DNA of 64,000 bases, from NCBI RefSeq assembly GCF_030767025.1, contig NZ_JASITE010000006.1, positions 310,001-374,000 of the forward strand, written 5' to 3'. Each line of letters begins with the position of its first letter. Within the stretch, counting starts at the first letter, position 1. Below, one piece after another: positions 1 through 10,696 of the stretch. Source of the stretch: Nocardia sp. CC227C. Its GTDB lineage: Bacteria > Actinomycetota > Actinomycetes > Mycobacteriales > Mycobacteriaceae. The translations under genes were made by a program, and so were the position numbers. The notes beneath the pieces are model-generated. The model was given only the letters and a program-made list of their open reading frames with translations, was not told the origin of the DNA and did no database searches.

Positions 1-737
1 CACGGCTGCTCGGCGTGCGCCATGGTCGCGAGACGGGCGAGGACGGCGGTGGCGCGAAAAGCGCGGTCCATGGTGTCGGCGGGACATGCGTATACGCACC
101 GCTTCGATGGCACGATGGCAATGGCGCCCCGTTGGCCGTGCACGGGATACGCACCCAGCCAACGCAGGTGTGTGGTGATGTACTCCGGCCCGGTCAACAG
201 CGAAATCGACAGTCCCTCGCCCATATCCACGCCGTCGAAGGGCAGGGTGCTGATCTCGGGTGGATCGTCGCCGCGCACATTGGCCTCGGCGAGCGCGAAC
301 AAATGATGCTCCCCGATCGGCCAGCGCGCCAGCATCGCATACGTGACCGGACGGACGGTGTGCACCGCATCCAGCACCACCCGCTGCACCAGACCCGGTG
401 CGAGCACCCGACGGACCGCATCCGCGGCAATGTCATTGCTGGAGTACAGCCGAGTCCGGATCAGCATGCGGATGGTCGAGAAATCGCCCTCGTCGAGTGG
501 TGCTTCACGATCGATCTCGCACTCCACCATCCCGCTGACCAGGTAGTCCTCCACCAGCGCGGGCCATTGGTCGCGAGACTCCGCCGCCAGCACCCTCCGC
601 AGATCCGACAGCGACATCGTGAAACAGCCGCAGACCCCCGCCACCGCGACGGTATCCGCCGCGATGCGCCGACAGGACAACCCGCGCCGTGCCGCCCGGT
701 CCACCAAGACGGCAAGCACATCCGCTACCGCGGCCAT
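1..737 (-). CDS. Hypothetical protein, C-terminus cut by window edge
   Basis: The reverse frame is open from ATG at 737 to the left edge (about 245 codons visible, no stop). A GGGAGGAGGG ribosome site lies 7 nt upstream of this ATG, which decides the start. The N-terminus reads MAAVADVLAVLVDRAARRGL and later segments include LRRVLAAESRDQWPALVEDYL and FDGVDMGEGLSISLLTGPEY. It looks soluble, with no signal peptide or membrane segment. The start recalls DUF1444-like proteins, but I do not recognise a family with confidence. Codon use is typical of the neighbours. It reads away from a non-coding stretch that carries two palindromes. Confidence 0.7.
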   Translation of the reverse strand, partial: MAAVADVLAVLVDRAARRGLSCRRIAADTVAVAGVCGCFTMSLSDLRRVLAAESRDQWPALVEDYLVSGMVECEIDREAPLDEGDFSTIRMLIRTRLYSSNDIAADAVRRVLAPGLVQRVVLDAVHTVRPVTYAMLARWPIGEHHLFALAEANVRGDDPPEISTLPFDGVDMGEGLSISLLTGPEYITTHLRWLGAYPVHGQRGAIAIVPSKRCVYACPADTMDRAFRATAVLARLATMAHAEQP

Positions 738-877
738 CGCCGCACCCTCCTCCCGCGAGACGGCACCAGCGCGTCCCCGGACACTCCACGACGCCGATAG
801 ATTCGATAGATCCGATTGTGCCCGGCGGCACCGACAGATTCGGCTCGGTCACGCGAACCAGCGCGGCGAATCCATAT

Positions 878-890
878 CGTCACAGTGACG
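878..890. promoter_or_regulatory. Palindrome CGTCAC-A-GTGACG, likely operator
   Basis: A perfect 6-bp inverted repeat around one central A, located 141 nt upstream of the start of the leftward gene at 737. The same core recurs at 1041-1051. Such compact dyads are typical of dimeric regulator sites. The binding protein cannot be named from the sequence. Confidence 0.4.
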
Positions 891-1040
891 AATAGAAGTC
901 GAATGGCCGGAGGCATGCACCAGGGGAGTGCCGGGCGAGTCGCCGCCGCGAATCACCCGGGCGCACCAGCCGCAGCCCGAGCCGCTCGTCGGATCGCCAC
1001 CCGACGACATGCCACCCCACAATCAATGACCGATCAATAT

Positions 1041-1051
1041 GTCACAGTGAC
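1041..1051. promoter_or_regulatory. Second copy of GTCAC-A-GTGAC palindrome
   Basis: This is the same 11-bp core as at 878-890. Here the symmetry extends outward through TCAAT on the left and ATTGA on the right (1034-1058), giving a 25-bp imperfect dyad with 10 of 12 arm positions matching. It sits in the same non-coding stretch, about 390 nt before the endonuclease gene. Confidence 0.4.
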
Positions 1052-1433
1052 GGATTGACGCCATGGAGCCCGAAAGGGGGAGTACGCCCACGAATCCCGA
1101 TATCGACGACGACTGCCAACCTCGTTCGACCAGCCTACTGGGATCCGGAATTTTTCCGGCGATTGATCGGATACACGAAATTTTCCACACCGGCCACCGG
1201 AGGCACCCCGAACACCCGCCATGCCTGCGCACCCGAACGGCGAGCAGCCGAGGGAATCCGCAGCCGAACGTCACGCCGAGCAACACGAAACAGCATGTCG
1301 CACAGCAGGTTCGCAGGCAACGGCCCAGGCCGTATAAACGCCGATAATCTACACTATGTAAACCTGAAGCCCGGAGACCGGGCCATTTCACACACGCACC
1401 AGGGTTGTCAGTGCCCTATGTCACATTTGCATC

Positions 1434-1934
1434 GTGACCGATACATCGACTCCCCCCGACTTGATTCGATGCTGTCCGACCAAGGGGTGTGGCGAATGGA
1501 AGCCGCGATCTTTGATGGCCCAGCCCGGACCTCAGTCGCCCCTCTGCTTCGCCTGCTATCAACGGGCTAGAAGGCGGCGGCAGGGCCCCGAAACCGCCCG
1601 GCGGGCGAATCTGTGGGCGAAGTATCGCATCAGGCCGGAGCGATATGACGCACTACGGGAGGCGCAAGACTATCGGTGCGCAATCTGCGGCATCCACGAA
1701 GAGTCGATCGATCGTTCACAGGTGGGTGGACGACCGAGAAAGGATGGCACCGAACTGGTGAAGACTCCTTTGGCGGTCGACCACGACCACATCACCGGCG
1801 CGATACGGGGACTTCTCTGCCCATCCTGCAATTCCGGGCTCGGCAAGTTCGCTGACGACGTCAGCCGCCTACTCGCCGCAGTCGACTACCTTCGAAAACA
1901 CTCCTCCTCCGCACCGGCCGCCGCCCGTGAATAG
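1434..1934 (+). CDS. Endonuclease VII-type HNH nuclease, orphan
   Basis: 166 residues. The C-terminal half carries the recombination endonuclease VII pattern: CAIC (about 83-86), then LAVDHDHITGAIRGLLCPSCN (about 110-130), giving a CxxC...CxxC zinc site around the catalytic DHDH. The N-terminal 40 residues hold further cysteine pairs (RCCPTKGC, CFAC), probably another zinc site. The family resolves branched DNA in phages and is common in actinophage and prophage genomes. No other phage gene adjoins it, so it is an isolated cargo or relic. The GTG start at 1434 has no clear ribosome site and overlaps a spaced GTCAC/GTGAC pair; ATG near 1515 is an alternative that would lose the first cysteines. 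Confidence 0.75.
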   Translation: MTDTSTPPDLIRCCPTKGCGEWKPRSLMAQPGPQSPLCFACYQRARRRRQGPETARRANLWAKYRIRPERYDALREAQDYRCAICGIHEESIDRSQVGGRPRKDGTELVKTPLAVDHDHITGAIRGLLCPSCNSGLGKFADDVSRLLAAVDYLRKHSSSAPAAARE

Positions 1935-2019
1935 GCACATCCCTCACCATGGAGGTGGACTTCAAACCTATAGGCTCACATCAGGTGGCACCTGTCGATC
2001 CTCATCTTCCTTCCATCGC

Positions 2020-2376
2020 TCAGCGTTGGAGCGTCAGCGTGATGGAGCCGACTTCTACCCCACCCAGGTACGCCGGGCCCGCGTAGCCGCCGTGTCCGTC
2101 GCTGATGAGTACGACTCGGTGGCCGGGAAACAGGTCCACGTAACCGCCGTCGGGTGTCGGATGGATCGGGTAACGGCCTATCAAGACCAGGTCTCCGCCC
2201 TCGACGCGCGCGTCGCGTTGCAGGAGCACGATGCCGGACGACCATGTCGTGGACGTGTAGGCGCCGGGTTCGACGTCGGCGGATGCTTGGCCGGCCGCGC
2301 CGATGAGGGTGGCCGCGCTCGCGGCCACGGCGATCGTGGCGGCCCGGACCATTGCCGGTGTGGCGCATATGGACAT
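2020..2376 (-). CDS. Small secreted protein
   Basis: 118 residues from ATG at 2376, with GAGAGGGG upstream. Residues 1-31 form a classical signal peptide: hydrophobic VRAATIAVAASAATLIGAAG, then QASA, with cleavage likely after ASA. The mature part is about 85 residues and begins DVEPGAYTSTTWSSGIVLLQ. It is rich in Gly, Val and aromatics, has no cysteines, and looks like a small beta-rich exported domain. I recognise no named family. It follows the reverse gene at 2429-2836 by 52 nt, so the two are probably cotranscribed. Confidence 0.7.
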   Translation of the reverse strand: MSICATPAMVRAATIAVAASAATLIGAAGQASADVEPGAYTSTTWSSGIVLLQRDARVEGGDLVLIGRYPIHPTPDGGYVDLFPGHRVVLISDGHGGYAGPAYLGGVEVGSITLTLQR

Positions 2377-2428
2377 CGTCAACCCCTCTCGCCTCGGGTT
2401 GACAACTTTACGCTCGCTGATGCCGCCT

Positions 2429-2836
2429 TCACATCGCAATCGGCCGCATGATCAGCGTTCCGGCATCGTCGATACCGATATCGCACGCGGTGATGCTTCC
2501 GCGGATATGTCGTAGCGGCCGGCTCGCAGCCGTCGTGTCCACCCGGATATCACCATTGACGGCCCACAGTCGGTCGTCGAGCGGGCCACGGACGCGGGCT
2601 ATGCGCATCACCATGGCGCTGCGCCCCCATTCACCCAGGTCGATGGCGGTGACCGGAATCAGTTTGCGCGCGGTGGCGGCGCGTAGTCGTGGCGGGACGA
2701 GCGAGCCGGTGAAGGTGCCGACCAAACCGTCTCCCCCGACACTGGTCCAGATGATGGATTTCCAGAGGCGCAGGAAGCGGCGTTCGGCGATAGGTGGGAT
2801 ATTCGTGGTCAGCAATGCTTCCGACACCGTGTCCAA
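2429..2836 (-). CDS. Conserved hypothetical protein
   Basis: 135 residues. The TTG start at 2836 is chosen because GGGGAG lies 6 nt upstream; a GTG nine bases in (2827) lacks good spacing. There is no signal peptide or membrane helix. The sequence SVGGDGLVGTFTGSLVPPRLRAATARKLIPV suggests a beta-rich soluble fold. I do not recognise the family. It is the first gene of a two-gene reverse unit with the secreted protein at 2020-2376, and it is divergent from katG across a 230-nt gap. Confidence 0.55.
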   Translation of the reverse strand: MDTVSEALLTTNIPPIAERRFLRLWKSIIWTSVGGDGLVGTFTGSLVPPRLRAATARKLIPVTAIDLGEWGRSAMVMRIARVRGPLDDRLWAVNGDIRVDTTAASRPLRHIRGSITACDIGIDDAGTLIMRPIAM

Positions 2837-2983
2837 GTGCGGCTCCCCTCGCCGTCAGCCGCATAGTTGTGCGGCGCTCACCCTGATCTACAACCTGTCA
2901 GCAATCTATTGGCTATCAATGTAGTCGGGTGCCGGCGCATGTGATGCCCGGTTAGCGAACTATTTTCGCCATTCGCTCGCGAA

Positions 2984-3009
2984 CAAGACTTGATTAAGTC
3001 ATAATCTTG
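2984..3009. promoter_or_regulatory. AT-rich nested dyad upstream of katG
   Basis: GACTT-N4-AAGTC (2987-3000) is a perfect inverted repeat, nested in a looser CAAGA...TCTTG pair (2984-3009). It ends 58 nt before the katG GTG and is far more AT-rich than its surroundings. In mycobacteria katG is controlled by FurA, but no furA gene lies beside this katG. The dyad is a plausible peroxide-responsive operator; the regulator is inference. Confidence 0.45.
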
Positions 3010-3024
3010 ATCGACTCCACTTAG

Positions 3025-5295
<2,271 letters not shown>

Positions 5296-5313
5296 TCGCG
5301 CCCGGCTGAACCG

Positions 5314-5352
5314 ACGGTGCCCCGCGAACCACACCGGTTCGCGGGGCACCGT
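5314..5352. terminator. Bidirectional terminator hairpin after katG
   Basis: A 17-bp perfect stem (5314-5330 pairing with 5336-5352) closes a 5-nt loop. It lies between the convergent ends of katG (5295) and the reverse gene at 5368. There is no long T-tract, as is usual for GC-rich actinobacterial terminators. Confidence 0.8.
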
Positions 5353-5367
5353 GCCGCGCGCCCGCGC

Positions 5368-5904
5368 TCAGAACACCAGGGTCGCGCCCCCGGCCCGCAC
5401 CTTCCCGAAGAAGCGCTTGTCGATATCGGAGCCATCGTGGTTGTAGGCGTTCATGATGTCGGTGAGTTCGTCGGCGAGCGCGCGCAGGGCGGGGCTGACG
5501 GTTTCGATGCCGTCCTCGGTCACCCACCCCCACTCGTAGGGAATGCCGTTGATGGTGATCACGATGGTGCCGAAGTACGGTGTCTCGACGATGTAGTCGA
5601 TCTCGGCGGGCGCGTCGGCGATGGGACTGCTCACCGCCACCTCCCCGGGTGCGCCCGCGTTCGAGAACACCACCCGGGCCAGCGCGATATCGGCGCGGAT
5701 CAGCTCGGCGACACTGTCGAGGCTGGCGTGCCGCCCGACCCGCCAGTACCGCGAGCCGTAGGAGCGGTCCCCCGCCGCCTCCGGCGTGTGCTTCTCCAGC
5801 AGCCGGTCGAGCATGCGCTGCGCCGCCGCCCGTTCACTGTCCCCCGTGCGCGGATGTTCGATGAGATTCCGCAAACGAGATATTCGCAGACTCGCGTTGC
5901 TCAC
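5368..5904 (-). CDS. DUF2786-like hypothetical protein
   Basis: 178 residues from GTG at 5904 (protein start VSNASLRISRLRNLIEHPRT). The first 40 residues resemble the DUF2786 helical N-domain: RISRLRNLIEHPRTGDSERAAAQRMLDRLLEK. The remainder contains YWRVGRHASLDSVAELIRADI and PYFGTIVITINGIPYEWGWVTEDG; its function is unknown. ATG at 5958 is an in-frame alternative that adds a low-quality 18-residue extension; neither start has a well-spaced ribosome site. It is divergent from the gene at 5990, and its 3' end faces the katG terminator. Confidence 0.65.
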   Translation of the reverse strand: MSNASLRISRLRNLIEHPRTGDSERAAAQRMLDRLLEKHTPEAAGDRSYGSRYWRVGRHASLDSVAELIRADIALARVVFSNAGAPGEVAVSSPIADAPAEIDYIVETPYFGTIVITINGIPYEWGWVTEDGIETVSPALRALADELTDIMNAYNHDGSDIDKRFFGKVRAGGATLVF

Positions 5905-5989
5905 CTTCGCAGCGTAACCCGGCTTCCGGCGGGCTGGTCCGACCGACGACACCTCCATCTTCGCCGGCTCGCCGCGTACCTTCTCAGGT

Positions 5990-6784
5990 ATGACTCTCGA
6001 TCACGGTGACCCCGGCGACGCGCCGTCCATTCCGCCCCCGCTGACACCGGTGGCCGACGACACCCGGCCGTCGGCCGCCGAGGAGGCCAGAACCGTTGCG
6101 GCCGCGACCAATACCGCGACCCTGGCGAGCCTGAGCGAGGACGGCGGCCCGTGGGCGTCGCTGGTCACCTACGGGCTGCTGGACGGGCAGCCGGTGCTGT
6201 GCGTGTCCCGGATGGCCGAGCACGGCCGCAACCTGCTCACCGACCCGCGCGCGAGCCTGGCGGTGGCGTCACCCGACGCACCGGCCGATCCGCTCGCCGG
6301 CGCGCGGGTCACCCTCGCCGGAGTGGTGGAACGCCCCGCGGCCGCCGAGGCGGCGGCCGCGCGCGACGCGCATCTCGCGGCGGTCCCGTCGGCGAAGTAC
6401 TACATCGACTACAGCGATTTCACGCTGTGGGTCCTGCGGGTGCGGCGAGTGCGCTGGGTGGGCGGTTACGGCCGCATGGATTCCGCCACCGCCGAGCAGT
6501 ACGCCGCCGCCGCACCCGATCCCGTGATCCCGCACGCCGGACGTGCCATCACCCACCTCAACGACGACCACGCCGACGCCCTGCTCGCTATGGCGCGCGC
6601 CTTCGGCGGCTACCCGGACGCCGACACCGCCACCTGTGAACGCGCCGACCGCTACGGTCTCGATCTGCGCGTCACCACCCCACGCGGTACGGCGGTCACC
6701 CGGGTCGGCTACCTCTCCCCCATCGATTCGATCGGCGAACTGCGTGCCGCCACCGTCGAATTGACCCGCCGAGCCCGGGGCTGA
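5990..6784 (+). CDS. HugZ/pyridoxamine-phosphate-oxidase-like protein with DUF2470
   Basis: 264 residues. Residues about 30-165 form a split-barrel flavin/heme-binding domain (TNTATLASLSEDGGPWASLVTYGL, then LSV/LTDPRASLAVASP). Residues about 185-260 match the DUF2470 tail (HLNDDHADALLAMARAFGGY and RVGYLSPIDS). This two-domain layout is that of HugZ-type heme-utilisation proteins and related F420/FMN split-barrel proteins. Without the diagnostic heme ligand being clear I do not claim heme cleavage. A 7-bp CCCGGGG/CCCCGGG hairpin (6774-6793) spans the stop codon. Confidence 0.8.
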   Translation: MTLDHGDPGDAPSIPPPLTPVADDTRPSAAEEARTVAAATNTATLASLSEDGGPWASLVTYGLLDGQPVLCVSRMAEHGRNLLTDPRASLAVASPDAPADPLAGARVTLAGVVERPAAAEAAAARDAHLAAVPSAKYYIDYSDFTLWVLRVRRVRWVGGYGRMDSATAEQYAAAAPDPVIPHAGRAITHLNDDHADALLAMARAFGGYPDADTATCERADRYGLDLRVTTPRGTAVTRVGYLSPIDSIGELRAATVELTRRARG

Positions 6785-6960
6785 GACCCCGGGTCGCTCC
6801 GGCCCAGCAGGCCCACCGCGAGAGCGGCGGGAGGCGGCGTCGGATACGCCCGTGATCGCTACGGTACGCCCGCGCGAGCCGCCGCAGCGCGACCGGCATC
6901 GCGCAAGACACGAGAAATAGGGGCCGACGCACCCGTAACCCGACCCCGAGGTTTCGTGAT

Positions 6961-8841
6961 GTGCCTTACATGCTCGCCGACAATGCGCTCACCGACGACC
7001 GCGCCGGCTGCGAAGACGCCACCCTGGCGTTCACGCGCCCGGGAGGCGGTGACCCGCTCGACGAGATCGACGCCGGAACCACCGTCGACGAATTCGATCT
7101 GGTGCGCCCGCTCGGGAAGGGAGCGTTCGGGAAGGTGTTCCTGGCGCGCCAGCACGCCATGCAACGGTATGTGGCGGTGAAGATCTCGCGGGACAACAGC
7201 CGCGAATCCCAGACCCTCGCCCAACTCGACCACGACCACATCGTGCGCGTCTTCGACCAACGCCAACTCGGCGACACCGGGCTGCGACTCATGTACATGC
7301 AGTACGTGCCCGGCGGCACCCTCGAGCAGGTGCTCGCCCGCATGCAGCGGATACCCGTCGACAAACGGTCCGGCACCATCCTGCTCGACGCCGTCGCCGC
7401 CGCCGCGCGCACCGAACCCGGCGAACCGGCCACCCGCGCCGAACCGCAGCGGCTCAGCTGGCCCGAAACCGTCGCCTGGCTCGGCGCCCGCCTCGCCCGC
7501 GCCCTCGACCACGCCGACCGCTGCGGCGTCCTGCACCGCGACATCAAACCCGCCAACATCCTGCTCACCGCCGACGGACAACCCAAACTCGCCGACTTCG
7601 GCATCAGCTTCAACCGACTACTACCCGGACACAGCCCCGTCGCCTACTTCGGCGGCTCCCTGCGCTACATGTCCCCCGAACAACTCGAAGCCTGCCACCC
7701 CGACCTGCACGCCGACCCCGGCCGCCTCGACACCCGCAGCGACCTCTACGCCCTCGCCGTCGTGCTGTGGGAACTGCTCACCGGACGCCTCCCCTTCGAC
7801 GACGAACCCCGCTACGGCGAAACCGGCACCAGCCTCGACCGCATGATCACCCGCCGCCGCGCCCCCATCGACCCGCGCTTCGAAGCCGACCTGCCCGCCG
7901 ACTGCCCACCCGTGCTGCGGCACGCACTGCTCACCTGCCTCTCCCCCGACCCCGACAACCGATTCCGGAGCGGCGCGGAATTCGCCCACCAACTCGACCT
8001 CGCCCTCGACCGCACCGCCCGCGACCTCGTCGACCCGCCCGACAGCAGTATCCGCGCCCGCTTCCGCATGCGGCCACTGCCCGTGGTCACCCTGTCCAGC
8101 GCACTCGGCCAACTGCTCGCGGGGTACTACCTGTACACCCACAACACCGCCGTGCTCGCCCACGACCTCGACCCGCGACAGCGAGAACAGCTGGTGGACC
8201 TGGCGTTCCTGCTCGGACTCATCGTCTACCCGGCCGGTATCGCGATCCTGCTGTACCGGTGCCGCCGCGTCATCCAGATCCCCCACGGACTGCGCCGCGG
8301 CCGCCACTACGACGACGACACCCTCGCCCGCGCCCGCGCCGACACCCTCGCCTGCGGCGACCGCATCGCCGTGGTCAACTTCGCCGGCTGGGCCATCGCG
8401 CTGCTCATCCTGCTGGCCCGGCTGCTCACCACCGCCGAACTGTCCACCGGGACACTGCTCAACGTGGCCTGCTCCAGCATCGTCACCGCCGCGGTCGCCG
8501 TGTCCTACACCTATTTCCCCGTCACCTTCTACGTGCTGCGCTGGTACTACCCCGGGCTGCTCGAACGCGGCCATACCGCCCCCGACGACCGCGCCCGGCT
8601 GCGGGTACTGGCCCGACGCAACCGCACCTACCTCGCCGCGGCCGCCACCGTACCGCTGCTCGGGACCGCCGCCGGGCTGGCCTTCCTCGAACCCGCGCAA
8701 CAACAGGCCGTCGTCGGATCCGTTATCGCACTGTGCGTCGGCGGCTGCTTCGGCGTCGCGGTGTCGCTGAGCATCTTCCACGCCCTGTCCGCGGACCTGG
8801 ACACCTTCGACCGGCTGCTGACGCCCACGACCGAGCACTGA
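6961..8841 (+). CDS. Ser/Thr protein kinase with multi-pass membrane C-terminus
   Basis: 626 residues from GTG at 6961 (GAGG at 6948-6951, 9-nt spacing). Kinase motifs run in order: glycine loop GKGAFGKVFLA (about 53), catalytic Lys in YVAVKIS (about 75), HRDIKPANIL (about 188), DFGIS, and SPEQL (about 235). There is an insertion of about 45 residues between the hinge and the HRD helix. Unlike mycobacterial Pkn receptors with one membrane helix and an outside sensor, residues about 375-620 hold several hydrophobic segments (LLAGYYLYT, LVDLAFLLGLIVYPAGIAILLY, FAGWAIALLILLARLL, VTAAVAVSYTYFPVTFYVL, and others). That implies a polytopic membrane sensor or anchor. It stands alone; substrates are unknown. 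Confidence 0.9.
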   Translation: MPYMLADNALTDDRAGCEDATLAFTRPGGGDPLDEIDAGTTVDEFDLVRPLGKGAFGKVFLARQHAMQRYVAVKISRDNSRESQTLAQLDHDHIVRVFDQRQLGDTGLRLMYMQYVPGGTLEQVLARMQRIPVDKRSGTILLDAVAAAARTEPGEPATRAEPQRLSWPETVAWLGARLARALDHADRCGVLHRDIKPANILLTADGQPKLADFGISFNRLLPGHSPVAYFGGSLRYMSPEQLEACHPDLHADPGRLDTRSDLYALAVVLWELLTGRLPFDDEPRYGETGTSLDRMITRRRAPIDPRFEADLPADCPPVLRHALLTCLSPDPDNRFRSGAEFAHQLDLALDRTARDLVDPPDSSIRARFRMRPLPVVTLSSALGQLLAGYYLYTHNTAVLAHDLDPRQREQLVDLAFLLGLIVYPAGIAILLYRCRRVIQIPHGLRRGRHYDDDTLARARADTLACGDRIAVVNFAGWAIALLILLARLLTTAELSTGTLLNVACSSIVTAAVAVSYTYFPVTFYVLRWYYPGLLERGHTAPDDRARLRVLARRNRTYLAAAATVPLLGTAAGLAFLEPAQQQAVVGSVIALCVGGCFGVAVSLSIFHALSADLDTFDRLLTPTTEH

Positions 8842-8906
8842 CGGGCAGCGCGCGCAGCCCCGGAGACCGCGCGCGGCCACCGCCGACAGGTTCGGCGGAC
8901 ATCACC

Positions 8907-9653
8907 TCAGCGCCCCGCGAAAACCACTCGCTCACACGCCCGCACCAACGTCACCAACTCCGCGCCCCGCTCCGCGCCGAGCACCGCGAACGCCGGGTCG
9001 ATCAGCTCGTTCGTCAGCGCCTCCGCCCGCTCCCAGCGCCCCGCCACCTCCGGGGCGATCTCCTCGTACGGCCCCTCCCAACCGAACCAGACCGCCTGCT
9101 GCGAGCCCGCATTCAACGGCGACCCCTTGACCAGCACCGCCTGCAACGGTGTCAGACCGCTCGCGAGCACCGCCATCAGATGCAGACCGCCGCGCAACTC
9201 CCGCAGCGCATGCGTCAAATGCAGCACCCGCGCCGGCGCGTCCGCCGCCAGCGGCATCGCCCGCCAGCCCGCGAACAACGCCGCCCCGGCCGGATCCGCC
9301 GCCACCACAACCGCTTCCAAGAGCTCCGCCAGCCGCTCCGACTCCGCGAACCCGGCCAGCTTGCGGCGACCGAAATCCTGACAGGCCACCAAATAGCCCT
9401 CCGCGGCCTCGGCGGCGGGCAGCGCCGCCGTGGACTCCCACGCCCGGCGCAGATACCCGGGCTCGAAGAACCCGAACGCCGCACTCACCACATCGGCGTC
9501 CACATCACCCAGCACACCGCCCCGCCCCCGCGTGTACGCACCGAGGAAGTCCGTCACACCGGCGTTCGCCGCGAATTCGCGAGCCTCCCGGGAGAACATG
9601 AATCCCCCACCGATCCGCTGAATATCATCGCTCACCGCGGCCGCCACCGACAT
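8907..9653 (-). CDS. SCO6745-like protein
   Basis: 248 residues from ATG at 9653, with GGAAGGG 8 nt upstream. The sequence resembles the SCO6745/SalK-like family common in actinobacteria. Shared features are a short N-terminal block, a glycine/phenylalanine turn (AAFGFFEPGYLRRAWE, about 57-72), and a largely helical body ending with LRGGLHLMAVLASGLTPLQAVL and GWEGPYEE. The biochemical role is not established; some relatives sit in antibiotic clusters. No signal peptide is present. It converges on the kinase gene at 8841 and is divergent from the membrane hydrolase at 9899. Confidence 0.65.
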   Translation of the reverse strand: MSVAAAVSDDIQRIGGGFMFSREAREFAANAGVTDFLGAYTRGRGGVLGDVDADVVSAAFGFFEPGYLRRAWESTAALPAAEAAEGYLVACQDFGRRKLAGFAESERLAELLEAVVVAADPAGAALFAGWRAMPLAADAPARVLHLTHALRELRGGLHLMAVLASGLTPLQAVLVKGSPLNAGSQQAVWFGWEGPYEEIAPEVAGRWERAEALTNELIDPAFAVLGAERGAELVTLVRACERVVFAGR

Positions 9654-9898
9654 GCTCGTACCCTTCCGATCGGACAGCGCATTACCTCCCCGCACCCTAA
9701 TCCACGACCGCTCCCGCCCATCCAGCACCCGTCCCACCCAGTGCGCACCATGGCGCTGTATTGCGAAAGATTCGCCGCACCAACCGGTTTCACCACTATA
9801 GGCTGGAATTGCGGCCGGAATCGCCTGCCGCGCAACGTGCTTGCCCTCACACGGCGGCATCACCCCCAACAGCAATTAGATCGGCTAACCTTCTCGCG

Positions 9899-10609
9899 GT
9901 GCTAGGACATTCACACGCCACCAGCGGCGCGCTGGCGTGGGCCGCCGCCGCCGCGGCGCTACCACTGACCGTCATCACCTATCCCGCAATGCAATCCGGG
10001 ACCATCGGCTCCGTCGACCTGGTGATGGGCACCTTCCTCACCGCCGGTGCCGCGCTGCTCCCCGACGCCGACCACCCCAGGGGCACCATCTCCCACGTGC
10101 TCGGCCCCATCACCCACTACGCGTGCAAACTCATCTCCGCCATCTCCGGCGGACACCGCGGCGCCACCCACTCCTTCGCCTTCGTCGCCCTCGTCACCTA
10201 CGGCACCTGGGCCGGCGAACACTGGATCGGCCGCTACTTCACCCTCGCGCTGGTGTTCTTCCTGCTCGCCCTGGCCGTGCGCGCCCTCAACCTCGCACCC
10301 ACCGGCGACAGCGTCAAAGCCTGGGGCACCGTCGTCGTGCTCGCCACCTGCGGCACCTTCGCCATCGACCACTGGATCAGCGACAAACCCGCCTGGCTGC
10401 CCTTCTCCGTCGGACTCGGCGCCCTCGCCCACGTCCTCGGCGACTGCCTCACCGACCGCGGCTGCCGCCTGCTGTGGCCCTTCGACGTCCGCATCCGATT
10501 CCCCATCATCGACCGCACCGGCAACAAGGTGGAAACCCTCATCCTCGTACCGCTTTTCGCCGCGGGCACCCTCGCGCTGCTCTGGTACACCATCACCAAC
10601 CACCCGTAG
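9899..10609 (+). CDS. YdjM-like membrane-bound metal-dependent hydrolase
   Basis: 236 residues from GTG at 9899. The start falls just before the conserved GHSHATSGALAW motif, which opens this family. Further signature residues are LLPDADHPRGTISH (about 50-63) and GHRGATHSFAF (about 83-93), whose His/Asp residues fit a metal site. Five or more hydrophobic helices follow, including a DHW membrane segment and a C-terminal LLWYTI helix. The E. coli homologue YdjM is LexA-regulated, but no LexA box is visible here. There is no ribosome site, so the message may be leaderless. Confidence 0.8.
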   Translation: MLGHSHATSGALAWAAAAAALPLTVITYPAMQSGTIGSVDLVMGTFLTAGAALLPDADHPRGTISHVLGPITHYACKLISAISGGHRGATHSFAFVALVTYGTWAGEHWIGRYFTLALVFFLLALAVRALNLAPTGDSVKAWGTVVVLATCGTFAIDHWISDKPAWLPFSVGLGALAHVLGDCLTDRGCRLLWPFDVRIRFPIIDRTGNKVETLILVPLFAAGTLALLWYTITNHP

Positions 10610-10696
10610 CAATCAGGGCATGCGAGCCCCATGACCGCACCCCGGTGCCATATCGTGTAGCGGCAACCGACAGCGACAGCGAAAGACGAGGAACGG

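Larger units (their letters stand above)
738..1433. other. Non-coding stretch of about 0.7 kb
   Basis: No frame here has convincing codon bias, ribosome sites or recognisable protein. From about 1130 to 1440 the base composition is less GC-rich than in the flanks. What can be seen are two GTCAC-A-GTGAC palindromes (878-890 and 1041-1051), a spaced GTCAC/GTGAC pair at 1420-1438, and a small GCCCGG/CCGGGC hairpin at 1369-1383 without a T-tract. It probably holds the promoters for the leftward gene at 737 and the rightward gene at 1434. Confidence 0.6.

Noticed and set aside
1023..1391. 122-codon reverse frame in the 738-1433 gap
   Set aside because: Cys/Arg/Trp-rich with no ribosome site, no codon bias and no similarity to any family.
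7767..9905. 712-codon forward frame spanning the kinase end
   Set aside because: Pro/Arg-rich shadow frame that runs over the kinase gene and into an opposite-strand gene; no domain.
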